The notes: generated by a model not told the origin, from the letters alone. A DNA stretch of 24,369 bases from RGIG8767 sp964531805 (GCA_964531805.1 CAZHGE010000041.1:1-24369); one strand, 5' to 3'; positions 15,646 to 22,256 are shown, counted from the first letter of the stretch. Made by a program: numbers and translations.

Positions 15646-17145
15646 CACAGTAATGTAATAATAGAAAACTAATGCTTTTACATCCTTTAAAAATACGATT
15701 TTCTTTGTGATGGATCTAAGGGCGTTGGCTTTTTGTGTATTATCAGCATTTGGATCCTCGATAATATCAATAGCGTTAGAGATGTTTGCACGCATCTTTC
15801 CGGTAAGGTTTCCTTGTATATCCTCATTGTTGCTTAGTTCCGTTATCTTTTCTTCAATATCAAGTCTTTTCTTCGCGATAAATTCTTTATTCTTTTTATA
15901 TTCCTCTAAGGTATCAATTCCATCCATGTATGCCATTTTCATACGTTCTTCCCGAATCTCAATCTTCTTGAGTTCATTTTGGTAGAAGAGAAGAGTATTA
16001 GTCTGATAGTCAGTCTGTGTATTGATTACTTCAAAATCAAACTGTTCCTGTGTCAGAACGTCTTTAAGAGATTCAAGGATGTACTTAGTCAGTTTGCGTT
16101 CTGAAATAGATTGAGACTCTTTATGTATGCCGGTGCGGTAACCAAGACACTGAAAATGGCAGGTGTTGGTATCTTTACGGTGCTTAACACTCAAACTCTT
16201 TCCGCAGATAGAACATTTTACCATTCCTGATAGCCAGTGCTTACCATGCGATATGGGATGGGCGTATTTTGCATGGGTAGCTGCCAGTTCCTTATTACGC
16301 TGCTGGGCACGCTCAAACACATCGGCGGATATGAGTGGCTCATGCTCCGCATCCGATATAATCCATTCGCTTTCCGGCTTTAAACGGCTTCCCCGGCTAC
16401 TTTCCCGGCGGTTCCAACGCACTTTGCCAATATAGAACTGATTGCCAAGGATATAACTTAATGTGTCCTGCGTGAATCTATTACCACGTTTGGTCTTATA
16501 GCCGGCATCATTAAGAAAATGTATTATATAGTTCTTGTCATAGCCATTTACAAACAAATCAAAGATGGTGCGGACAATATGTGCTTCCTGCTCGTCAATA
16601 ACGGGTTTCTTTTTCTCATTTGGAACATAGCCTAAGGGAAATGAAGACGCACCATTATAAAGCCCTTTCTCGGCCTTCAGGCGCATACTGCGGCTTACTT
16701 CAACCGAAAGGTTATAAGAATAGAATTCATCCTGCCATTCAATAATCATTTCAATTAAACGGCCGTACATACCGTCCATGAGTGGCTCCGATATGCTGAC
16801 AACATCGATTCCCAGCTTTTTGCGGAGCATGGACTTATAAAATGTGCTTTCGTCCTGATTACGGGCAAAACGACTGTATTTCCATAAAAGGATGCAGTCA
16901 AAAGGCTTGGGCTTCAATTTAGCCGTTGCAATCATCCTTTGAAACAGTGGACGGTTCTTAGAATTTCTTCCGGAACGTCCTTCCGATTCAATGAAAACAT
17001 ATTCATTTGCGATCAGGATATTATGTTCTCTGGCATATTTAGAAATCTCTGCTAACTGAGACTCAGGACTAAGTTCTAACTGATCATCCGTGGATACACG
17101 GATATAGACTGCAGCTGTTTGCATACCTGTAAGTGTACCATCCAT
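15643..17145 (-). CDS. Large serine recombinase (phage/ICE integrase)
   Basis: The 500-residue recombinase integrates and excises the element. The N-terminal resolvase domain (about 10-155) carries nucleophile S18 in YIRVSTDDQ and the conserved GRSGRNSKNRP and KYSRFARN arginines. A recombinase domain follows at about 165-275, then a zinc ribbon (CSIC ... CHFQC) near 315-345 and a long coiled coil at about 385-455, the usual plan of large serine integrases. On the - strand GGAGG (17153-17157) is 7 bases before the ATG ending at 17145; the open frame reaches 17280 but that part has no ribosome site. Its 3' end abuts the broken amidase gene, so this is the end of the element. Confidence 0.93.
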   Translation of the reverse strand: MDGTLTGMQTAAVYIRVSTDDQLELSPESQLAEISKYAREHNILIANEYVFIESEGRSGRNSKNRPLFQRMIATAKLKPKPFDCILLWKYSRFARNQDESTFYKSMLRKKLGIDVVSISEPLMDGMYGRLIEMIIEWQDEFYSYNLSVEVSRSMRLKAEKGLYNGASSFPLGYVPNEKKKPVIDEQEAHIVRTIFDLFVNGYDKNYIIHFLNDAGYKTKRGNRFTQDTLSYILGNQFYIGKVRWNRRESSRGSRLKPESEWIISDAEHEPLISADVFERAQQRNKELAATHAKYAHPISHGKHWLSGMVKCSICGKSLSVKHRKDTNTCHFQCLGYRTGIHKESQSISERKLTKYILESLKDVLTQEQFDFEVINTQTDYQTNTLLFYQNELKKIEIREERMKMAYMDGIDTLEEYKKNKEFIAKKRLDIEEKITELSNNEDIQGNLTGKMRANISNAIDIIEDPNADNTQKANALRSITKKIVFLKDVKALVFYYYITV

Positions 17146-17179
17146 GTGCATACCTCCATATAGTATATGAATTTTGGGT

Positions 17180-17226
17180 ATAAAAATAACAGCCAGCGGA
17201 GAACGTGAGTTCCGCTTGCGTGGCTG
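17180..17226 (-). terminator. Hairpin, possible terminator, between abi and the recombinase gene
   Basis: AGCC (17191-17194) pairs with GGCT (17222-17225), and AGCGGA-g-AAC (17195-17204) pairs with GTT-CCGCT (17209-17216), four-base loop. On the - strand it is followed by GTTATTTTTAT, so it may end transcripts coming from abi. Confidence 0.5.
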
Positions 17227-17311
17227 CTCCTGGAATGATACAATATGCTTGTCTAGGGCTTCTGTATTATTCAGGAGCATACCGTCCCGGTGTTAGAGCT
17301 GGGGCGGTTTT

Positions 17312-18244
17312 TTAGTTTGCTTGCTCTATAATAATTCCTATAGTATCTCCTAAGACATCTTTATCTTGAGGATAAATTTTTAAGTGTCGATTTATTTGCT
17401 CATTAATGGAGTTAAGGATAATATACATTGGTTGCTGGTAAGAAAAGCAGGAAAGTAAAACCAATAATTGAGCAACACCATAGCAATTAGGAAATTGATC
17501 AAGTAAAGGAGAACATACTGATAAATTAGGTATTCCATTGACATTAACTGAGTGAGCTGCTATGTAATTATATATTCTTCCACCATGAGCTGCGGCATTT
17601 CGATATTCAAGACAAACAAATAGTGTATCCATAAATAAAGTAGTTATTTCAGGAGTAATGTCTTCTATTGGAATCTCAAATAACTTACTGATTAGTAATT
17701 TCTTTTCAGGACTTTTAAATAATCTAATAAAGTTAATTAATGTACTGAAATAAGTTCCTTTGAATAAAATCCAAGGTGGAATAATTCCATGTGTAGTCCT
17801 ATAATATCTTATTGGATTTTTGTCTGAGTTAAGGTTATTACGTAATGTAGCCAAAATTCCTTTTAATGAGAATTGGGGTTTACTAGTTCGTCTATCACTA
17901 AAATTGTTCCAGTTCAAATAATCTTCTTGATTTGCACCGAAGGATTCAAAAAGAACTTCAGATGTAACAGCTTTTAGGTGCTCTTCTAAATCTAGCATAG
18001 CAGCCATGACAGAATTTCGGAGATGATGATCTAAAGTAAATAAAGAAAAAATTTGTTCAAAAGAAGAACTTAAAATATATTCTTTCTTTTCGTTTATGTA
18101 AGGGCCTTTATAGCTGTTTATTACATTGTAATATCCATATGTTCTAAGAATTTTAATAGCCTCTTCTTTATTCTGGATAAGAAGATTTTTCTTTTCCAGA
18201 GCTATTATTTGATCTTCAGGTGTTGAAAAAAGTATTTCTTTCAT
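17312..18244 (-). CDS. Abi_2/AbiD-family abortive infection protein with HEPN motif
   Basis: The 310-residue protein matches the plan of the Abi-like (AbiD/AbiF) family. Its N-terminal region has the GYYNVINSYK stretch, and its C-terminal helical domain carries the HEPN ribonuclease motif RNAAAH (R215 to H220, R-x4-H) followed by GGRIYN, as is typical. Family members stop phage growth by killing or stalling the infected cell, probably by RNA cleavage; this is known for relatives and not shown here. On the - strand AGGAG precedes the ATG by about 9 bases. It sits between the nuclease-like gene and the integrase in the lysogeny module, a usual place for prophage-borne defence, and has its own strong promoter and a leader terminator. 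Confidence 0.82.
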   Translation of the reverse strand: MKEILFSTPEDQIIALEKKNLLIQNKEEAIKILRTYGYYNVINSYKGPYINEKKEYILSSSFEQIFSLFTLDHHLRNSVMAAMLDLEEHLKAVTSEVLFESFGANQEDYLNWNNFSDRRTSKPQFSLKGILATLRNNLNSDKNPIRYYRTTHGIIPPWILFKGTYFSTLINFIRLFKSPEKKLLISKLFEIPIEDITPEITTLFMDTLFVCLEYRNAAAHGGRIYNYIAAHSVNVNGIPNLSVCSPLLDQFPNCYGVAQLLVLLSCFSYQQPMYIILNSINEQINRHLKIYPQDKDVLGDTIGIIIEQAN

Positions 18245-18262
18245 TAGTAGAATCTCCTATAA

Positions 18263-18305
18263 ACAAAAAGAACCCGAAACAAAAATGCTTCAAGGTTCTT
18301 TTTGT
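18263..18305 (-). terminator. Terminator/attenuator in the abi leader
   Basis: ACAAAAAGAACC (18263-18274) is a perfect 12-base inverted copy of GGTTCTTTTTGT (18294-18305). On the - strand the 3' arm is T-rich and runs into TTTAT, then directly into the abi ribosome site. It lies downstream of the abi promoter, so it should stop most abi transcripts or mask the ribosome site. Confidence 0.6.
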
Positions 18306-18337
18306 GGCCGGACACCAGCCATTCGCTAATTAGCTTA

Positions 18338-18366
18338 ATTATAGTTATATGTAGGAACCTTGTCAA
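18338..18366 (-). promoter_or_regulatory. Consensus sigma-A promoter of abi
   Basis: On the - strand TTGACA (18361-18366), exactly 17 bases, TATAAT (18338-18343): both boxes are perfect matches to consensus. It predicts a start near 18331 and an 87-base leader holding the terminator at 18263-18305. Confidence 0.8.
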
Positions 18367-18439
18367 GTATGTAAAAAAAGTTTTTTTCACAAATATGGGG
18401 AAGTATTTTTATGTGTAAAAACTGTTTTTTATCGTGATA

Positions 18440-19498
18440 TTATAAGTATCTTTTAACCACCGCAATGAGTTTTTCTTTGCAATTATAAATGTCATTTAAA
18501 GACTCTAAATAGATGCGTTCGAAGTTCTTGTTTTCATCTGGTATTAAAATCTGCATACGTTTACCATCTAAATTTAGACGACAAATAGGTTTTCGGTTGT
18601 TATCTTTATAGAGAATACCAAGATAACTTTCTGTATCCCGATATACGATATCTTCTACATTAGTAACACCTGTGAGAAGACCTCTTACAATAAAGAATGC
18701 CTGTATTTCTTCAGTAGTAGTTACAATTTTATTGGTTTCTTCCTGGATAATAGGTTCATCAGGTGTTTGGGCAGAATCTTTTTCATTTTCTGCATTTAAA
18801 GCAGAAGATATTTTTTGATTAAGCATTTCATTTATAAATGAGTTAAGTGTTTTCTTGACAAGTGGTTTGAATTTATCAATAACTTTTTGGTTTTTCTGAC
18901 CATCATATACGGATGAAAGGATTAATTTAACCATATCATCAGATGGATTTTCCAACTCTGATTTAAGAAGATCTTTAATAAGGTTAGTATATTTTAAGTC
19001 AGAAGCGGTGCTGAAGATGCTTTCTTTATCAAATTCAGATTTTGAGAATTTCATTAAAGAAGGTATTAGCGGTTCTTTGATATTTTCTAAATCAATCTCT
19101 AAGAATGGTGTCAAGTCCATTTTATTTGATTCGTCCAAATCGGTATAGAATTTGTAGATGATACCATTCGTTAGAATACCGAATTTAGCTTTGGTTGTGC
19201 CAAAGTATCTGAATAACTGGGATGAATGTTTGTCCAGTGTTTCTGTACATGATTTGCATTCAATTAAAATGACAGGTTCATTATTGATGATAATAGCATA
19301 ATCGACTTTTTCACCTTTTTTAATACCGACATCTGCTGTGTATTCTGGACAAAATTCTGTAGGGTTAAAAACATCATATCCCAACAGTTGAAAAAACGGT
19401 ACAATCATAGACATCTTTGTAGATTCTTCCGTTAAGATATTTGGTTTTACAGTTGCAATACGTTCTGTTAATTGTGCTAATTCTTCATTAAATCCCAT
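18440..19498 (-). CDS. Stand-alone type I restriction HsdR N-terminal-like (PD-(D/E)xK) protein
   Basis: The 352-residue protein has an N-terminal nuclease-fold domain like that of type I restriction R subunits: helix with E24/E25, D66 in KVDYAI and E80-x-K82 in PVILIECKS, followed by the ILTNG segment. No helicase motor, methylase or specificity gene is present. The middle (175-270) is helical and polar, and the C-terminal 80 residues look like a small alpha/beta domain. Similar proteins are often annotated as type I restriction endonuclease in Firmicutes prophages; their function is not known to me. On the - strand AGAGG lies 8 bases before the ATG ending at 19498; a GTG at 19507 overlaps that site. 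A TATAAT box lies near 19537. A role in phage exclusion is inference from fold and place. Confidence 0.72.
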   Translation of the reverse strand: MGFNEELAQLTERIATVKPNILTEESTKMSMIVPFFQLLGYDVFNPTEFCPEYTADVGIKKGEKVDYAIIINNEPVILIECKSCTETLDKHSSQLFRYFGTTKAKFGILTNGIIYKFYTDLDESNKMDLTPFLEIDLENIKEPLIPSLMKFSKSEFDKESIFSTASDLKYTNLIKDLLKSELENPSDDMVKLILSSVYDGQKNQKVIDKFKPLVKKTLNSFINEMLNQKISSALNAENEKDSAQTPDEPIIQEETNKIVTTTEEIQAFFIVRGLLTGVTNVEDIVYRDTESYLGILYKDNNRKPICRLNLDGKRMQILIPDENKNFERIYLESLNDIYNCKEKLIAVVKRYL

Positions 19499-19568
19499 AT
19501 GATTCACCTCTTTAGTAATATTTTACATATATTATAAAATAAAGAGGTGAGGAAGTAACTAGCGCTAT

Positions 19569-19587
19569 AGTTCCTGTTTTAGGAACT
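19569..19587. repeat. Short inverted repeat between immA-like and nuclease-like genes
   Basis: AGTTCCT (19569-19575) and AGGAACT (19581-19587) with a GTTTT loop. There is no T run in - direction, so it is more likely an operator or processing hairpin than a terminator. Confidence 0.35.
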
Positions 19588-19609
19588 GTAGGTAATGAAC
19601 GAGAGGATA

Positions 19610-20065
19610 TTATCTAAATTCGAACACACCAAGTGTTGGTTCAAAATATATAACATAATTATCAATTTGGGTGCATATACCATATTTTCTTTTATAATAT
19701 TGTAATGCATCAGATAGAAATTCTTCTGTTACATCTAAATGATCTGCCATATCCGAAAGAGTTTTACAATCAGAGTGGTAACAGTTCAAGATTCCGGTTA
19801 ATCCGATTAGTTTGTTGTATGCCCATATTCTTGCATGTTGTTCTTGTTTACGATTTTCAACAGAAGATTTGTCAAGGATATCGCCAACTGTTGTATGGTA
19901 GTGACCGAGTTCTTCAGCCAATACGCATTTCTTTTTTATTTCAGGGAGCTCTTTGCGGATAGCAATTCTATTACCCTTAATTCGTCCATCATTAGCACGC
20001 AAAGGTTTATCTTTTGTGATAAGGGAGAGGTTGTCTGCCTCTATCAGTAAATCTGTATAATTCAT
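19610..20065 (-). CDS. ImmA/IrrE-type metallopeptidase (EELGH variant)
   Basis: The 151-residue protein is the likely partner of the repressor encoded just upstream. In ICEBs1 and related phages ImmA cleaves the ImmR repressor after DNA damage and starts excision. The motif region reads CVLAEELGHYHTT (47-59), so the first His of HExxH is Glu (E51-E52-L-G-H55). This variant, as I recall, is frequent in Firmicutes phages, so it need not mean loss of function, but zinc ligation must differ. An AGGGTGAT site precedes the ATG on the - strand. The gene is 35 bases after the repressor stop and shares its transcript. Confidence 0.83.
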   Translation of the reverse strand: MNYTDLLIEADNLSLITKDKPLRANDGRIKGNRIAIRKELPEIKKKCVLAEELGHYHTTVGDILDKSSVENRKQEQHARIWAYNKLIGLTGILNCYHSDCKTLSDMADHLDVTEEFLSDALQYYKRKYGICTQIDNYVIYFEPTLGVFEFR

Positions 20066-20100
20066 GTAATCACCCTATTTAAAGTATTTACATCGTGCAT

Positions 20101-20790
20101 TTAAAAGTTTGAATCATCCATTGTGTCGTTGTCATGTTGCAAATCTTCTACGGAAGGGGTAATGTCAGTACGTTCATGGGCCGCATTGAGTTCAGCTCTT
20201 TCTTCAGCGACAATTTTTTGTAGCATTGCTTTGGTATGAAGATTTGTGTAAGAGTTGATATATGCTACATTGTTATTTCTAAATTGCTCCAGTTGATAAG
20301 ACCATTCATCCGTTTCAGGTCCCATTTCATATACAATTTTATCTTCAGATACTGGAGAAGGCGAAAAGCCTTCGCTAAATAGTTTAAGATTTTCTTCATG
20401 GAGCTGCTTACCCCATTCTTTATATTCTTCTATCTGTTTTTTTAGTTCTGCAATTGCTCGGTCATATTCTTTGCTTAATGTAAAATCAACCATTTCTTTT
20501 CCGTGGGAATCTAGTGCACGGTATTTTTTAATAATTTCTTGCTCATCATATTGTAAAACAAATTTAGAATCTGGATAAACACCATATATATCATTAATAG
20601 AAACATCAAGTATTTCACATACTTCAAATAAAATATCAATAGTAGGACAATTTGCTCCGGTTTCCCAGTTTGATATTCTTGATGGTACAACTCCAAGTCT
20701 TTGGGCAAGCTCTTTCTGACTCATACCACAAGCTTCTCTATATTTTCCAATGTTTTTTGAAATGTTTTTCTTAATAGAATCATCTCCCAT
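20101..20790 (-). CDS. Xre-family phage repressor (CI/ImmR type)
   Basis: The 229-residue protein has an N-terminal helix-turn-helix of HTH_3 type at about 10-66 (MSQKELAQRLGVVPSRISNWE). A linker, a lysine- and glutamate-rich coiled coil near 95-130, and an acidic, poorly conserved tail follow. There is no LexA-type peptidase domain, which fits control by a separate ImmA peptidase. It should bind the TCAGAnnnTCTGA sites just upstream and hold the element silent. The first ATG (20799) is one base after GAGG; the ATG ending at 20790 is about 10 bases away and is preferred, though neither is ideal. Its promoter has an operator in the spacer. Confidence 0.85.
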   Translation of the reverse strand: MGDDSIKKNISKNIGKYREACGMSQKELAQRLGVVPSRISNWETGANCPTIDILFEVCEILDVSINDIYGVYPDSKFVLQYDEQEIIKKYRALDSHGKEMVDFTLSKEYDRAIAELKKQIEEYKEWGKQLHEENLKLFSEGFSPSPVSEDKIVYEMGPETDEWSYQLEQFRNNNVAYINSYTNLHTKAMLQKIVAEERAELNAAHERTDITPSVEDLQHDNDTMDDSNF

Positions 20791-20814
20791 ATAATACATA
20801 CCTCGCTTTCATAA

Positions 20815-20925
20815 TCTGATAGTAGCACAGAAATTCTGAAAACACAATTAAAAAATCAGAAAATCTGAAAAAGCATTGGTAAAACAGAAATACCGATATA
20901 GGATGATAAAAAACAGAAAAACTGA
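20815..20925. promoter_or_regulatory. Operator cluster between repressor and cro-like genes
   Basis: Repeated dyads of the form TCAGAnnnTCTGA are seen: CAGAAATTCTG at 20828-20838, TCAGAAAATCTGA at 20856-20868 and CAGAAAAACTG at 20914-20924. Half sites lie at 20815-20819 (TCTGA) and 20885-20889 (CAGAA). A possible cro -35 is TTGGTA (20876-20881). The arrangement is that of a phage lysogeny switch. Confidence 0.75.
20819..20847 (-). promoter_or_regulatory. Repressor promoter with internal operator
   Basis: On the - strand TTGTGT (20842-20847), 17 bases, TACTAT (20819-20824) with an extended TGC before it. The palindrome CAGAAATTCTG (20828-20838) fills the spacer, so bound repressor would control its own gene. 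Confidence 0.65.
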
Positions 20926-20947
20926 TTTTAAAAGGAGGAAAACAGAA

Positions 20948-21160
20948 TTGAAGGGTAGCGATATCAAAAAATATTTAGAAGAGAATGGAATCAAACAATC
21001 ATTTGTATCCGAAAAGACAGGTATACCAGCACCTATTCTTAACATGATGCTTAATGATAATCGAAAAATTGAAGCAAATGAATATATGAGAATATGTGAT
21101 GTGATTGGGGTTCCATTGGATTATTTTAAGCCTCGTATGCCGGAAAAAACAAAAAACTGA
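20948..21160 (+). CDS. Cro-like helix-turn-helix protein
   Basis: The small protein of 70 residues is almost entirely one Xre-type helix-turn-helix (IKQSFVSEKTGIPAPILNMMLNDNRKI). It is divergent from the repressor, across the operators, which is the place of Cro or an early activator. The start is TTG 20948, because AGGAGG at 20934-20939 lies 8-9 bases upstream; an open frame reaches back to 20876 but runs through the operators. The stop codon lies in the stem of a terminator that serves the opposite strand. Confidence 0.78.
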   Translation: MKGSDIKKYLEENGIKQSFVSEKTGIPAPILNMMLNDNRKIEANEYMRICDVIGVPLDYFKPRMPEKTKN

Positions 21161-21181
21161 TAGGAGTCGCGTTCCTATCAG
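21144..21181 (-). terminator. Strong intrinsic terminator for - strand RNA
   Basis: CTGATAGGA (21157-21165) is a perfect 9-base inverted copy of TCCTATCAG (21173-21181). On the - strand it is followed by TTTTTTGTTTTTT. On the + strand no T run follows, so it does not end cro transcripts; it ends a transcript coming from the right. Confidence 0.85.
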
Positions 21182-21550
21182 CCTAATGCTAAATTTTTTA
21201 ACCCTATGTACTTTGCAGACTTTCGTCACACATCACGCGACGATATGTTTCTTTAAGTACTCCACCACTTATGCAGTTTTAGTTCAGCAATTAATTCATG
21301 TGAAGATGTTTAGTGGCCCATTAGTTGGTGGATTATGAGGAGCATCCAACACGGTGAAGCGTTTTTAACGAGTGCCGTCTCATGCGTTTTTTTGCGCTCT
21401 TCTCTGAGCGAAGTAACGCCGTGTGGATAACTACATTTTACGCCAGTTTGAAATGCTTTGGCTAACCATTATTGCGACCTCAAATTAAAGGAACAGGGCA
21501 GAGTCAAAAGTTTGGTCAAAAAACCAGCTCCTTTCTTGCCCGATTTGGGT
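21157..21550 (-). ncRNA. Candidate structured RNA, unit B
   Basis: About 394 bases without a credible gene on either strand, framed on the - strand by a promoter (21557-21585) and the terminator at 21144-21181. Helices seen: GTACTT 21208-21213 with AAGTAC 21255-21260, enclosing TCGTC 21223-21227 with GACGA 21239-21243; TCCACCA 21261-21267 with TGGTGGA 21326-21332; ATCCAACACGG 21344-21354 with CCGTGTGGAT 21419-21428 (one bulge), enclosing a junction with CGTT/AACG (21360-21370) and CGCTC 21395-21399 with GAGCG 21406-21410. Several helices abut end to end, as in large folded RNAs. A 16-codon frame (TTG start near 21507, after AAGGAG) is possible. In size and phage setting it resembles ROOL or GOLLD RNAs, but no motif was matched. 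Confidence 0.55.
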
Positions 21551-21556
21551 AATTAA

Positions 21557-21585
21557 ATATTAGCATTATCGAAATATTTATTCAA
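21557..21585 (-). promoter_or_regulatory. Promoter B, copy of promoter A
   Basis: On the - strand TTGAAT (21580-21585), 17 bases, TAATAT (21557-21562) with extended TGC. The stretch AATGCTAATAT is identical to promoter A, 333 bases away. Start expected near 21550. Confidence 0.65.
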
Positions 21586-21619
21586 GTTTTAAAAAGTTAA
21601 GAGAGAAGTCAATAATAAT

Positions 21620-21883
21620 AAACTTTTTCATTCGTCATGTGCTAGAAAGAAGAGAAGCAGCACCACTCCAATGATGCCGCTTCTGATGTGTGCTATTAGC
21701 AGCAGTAGTCCAGAATGAATCTCGCTAATTCAATGAACAAAATGCCAATAGCACAAAATTCTTCTATCGTCCTTCGCTGTCACCTCCCTCCTGTAAGAAG
21801 TGGTGCAGCAAGGCACAAATAAAAATGTTATTCCTTAGCAATTCCTTTCTGGCATGTGCCGAATGAAAAAGTTTAAGAGTAAC
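21620..21883 (-). ncRNA. Candidate structured RNA or type I toxin mRNA, unit A
   Basis: About 264 bases on the - strand starting just after promoter A. Its two ends form a perfect 15-bp helix: 21620-21634 (AAACTTTTTCATTCG) with 21860-21874. Inside: AGAAGC 21653-21658 with GCTTCT 21679-21684 extended by GCA/TGC through a pair that is G-U only on the - strand; TGTGCTATT 21689-21697 with AATAGCACA 21747-21755; and a 12-bp bulged helix 21771-21784 with 21802-21813. The last helix and its loop hold a Shine-Dalgarno-like AGGAGGGAGGTGA (complement of 21780-21792). End-to-end pairing and a buried ribosome site are traits of type I toxin mRNAs. No terminator follows directly, so it may read on into unit B. 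Confidence 0.5.
21696..21767 (-). CDS. Possible tiny hydrophobic reading frame in unit A
   Basis: After the AGGAGGGAGGTGA site the - strand has a 23-codon frame from ATA 21767 to the stop at 21696. The product is hydrophobic with single E, R and D residues, like a short membrane toxin. There is no ATG, GTG or TTG at its head. A GTG at 21783 next to the ribosome site opens a different 17-codon frame (21783-21730), and a third hydrophobic stretch follows that stop up to 21634. A frameshift, an unusual start or simple chance are all possible, so confidence is low. Confidence 0.2.
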   Translation of the reverse strand: MEEFCAIGILFIELARFILDYCC

Positions 21884-21889
21884 AACTAC

Positions 21890-21918
21890 ATATTAGCATT
21901 TTGCAAATTGAGATTCAA
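21890..21918 (-). promoter_or_regulatory. Promoter A of the - strand RNA
   Basis: On the - strand TTGAAT (21913-21918), 17 bases, TAATAT (21890-21895) with extended TGC. Start expected near 21883, nine bases before the 15-bp end helix. Confidence 0.65.
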
Positions 21919-21977
21919 ATTCGATTAAGAAACAAAGACAAACAGGATTGCATAAGTTTTAACAGAGGTGATGTGAA

Positions 21978-22178
21978 ATGGAATTAGTAAATGCAATCGA
22001 ATTAAACGGAGCCATGTGCTTTATCGGTAAAAAACCGAGTGAAGCGGTGTTAGCAGCTCTGATTCAATATGACAACCGGTTTGAAGCAGCAGAGGTATTG
22101 GATGAAAGCAAAGCATATGAGATAAGACGTGCGCTGACAATACGTTCTGCCAATGCCTGCAATTACCGGCTTGCATAA
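21978..22178 (+). CDS. Small hypothetical protein of the lysis region
   Basis: The 66-residue product has mixed charge, no membrane span and no family I know. AGAGGTGA at 21963-21970 is 7 bases before the ATG, which makes translation likely. It is the first gene on the + strand after the RNA block and leads the run to holin and endolysin. The C-terminal half (EIRRALTIRSANACNYRL) looks helical and basic. Confidence 0.55.
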   Translation: MELVNAIELNGAMCFIGKKPSEAVLAALIQYDNRFEAAEVLDESKAYEIRRALTIRSANACNYRLA

Positions 22179-22186
22179 AAAGGCTT

Positions 22187-22213
22187 GTCTGTGGAAGTGC
22201 ATTTCCAGCAGAC
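22187..22213 (+). repeat. Hairpin between two small lysis-region ORFs
   Basis: GTCTGTGGAA (22187-22196) pairs with TTCCAGCAGAC (22203-22213) with one bulged G and a six-base loop. An outer GCTTGTC and GACAAGC pair (22183-22189 and 22223-22229) could replace part of it. There is no T run, so it is perhaps a processing or translation-control hairpin. Confidence 0.45.
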
Positions 22214-22256
22214 AATAAGTTGGACAAGCAATAGGAAAGTGAAAAGAGGATTGGCA

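Noticed and set aside
17146..17280. Longer start for the serine recombinase
   Set aside because: It includes the hairpin at 17191-17226; GGAGG points to the ATG ending at 17145.
18245..18335. T-box or known riboswitch in the abi leader
   Set aside because: The leader is under 90 bases and lacks the T-box sequence or any riboswitch core I know.
21421..21430. DnaA box TGTGGATAA in the non-coding block, possible origin
   Set aside because: Only one such box was found and its bases are used in the 21344-21428 helix; no AT-rich unwinding region or replication gene is next to it.
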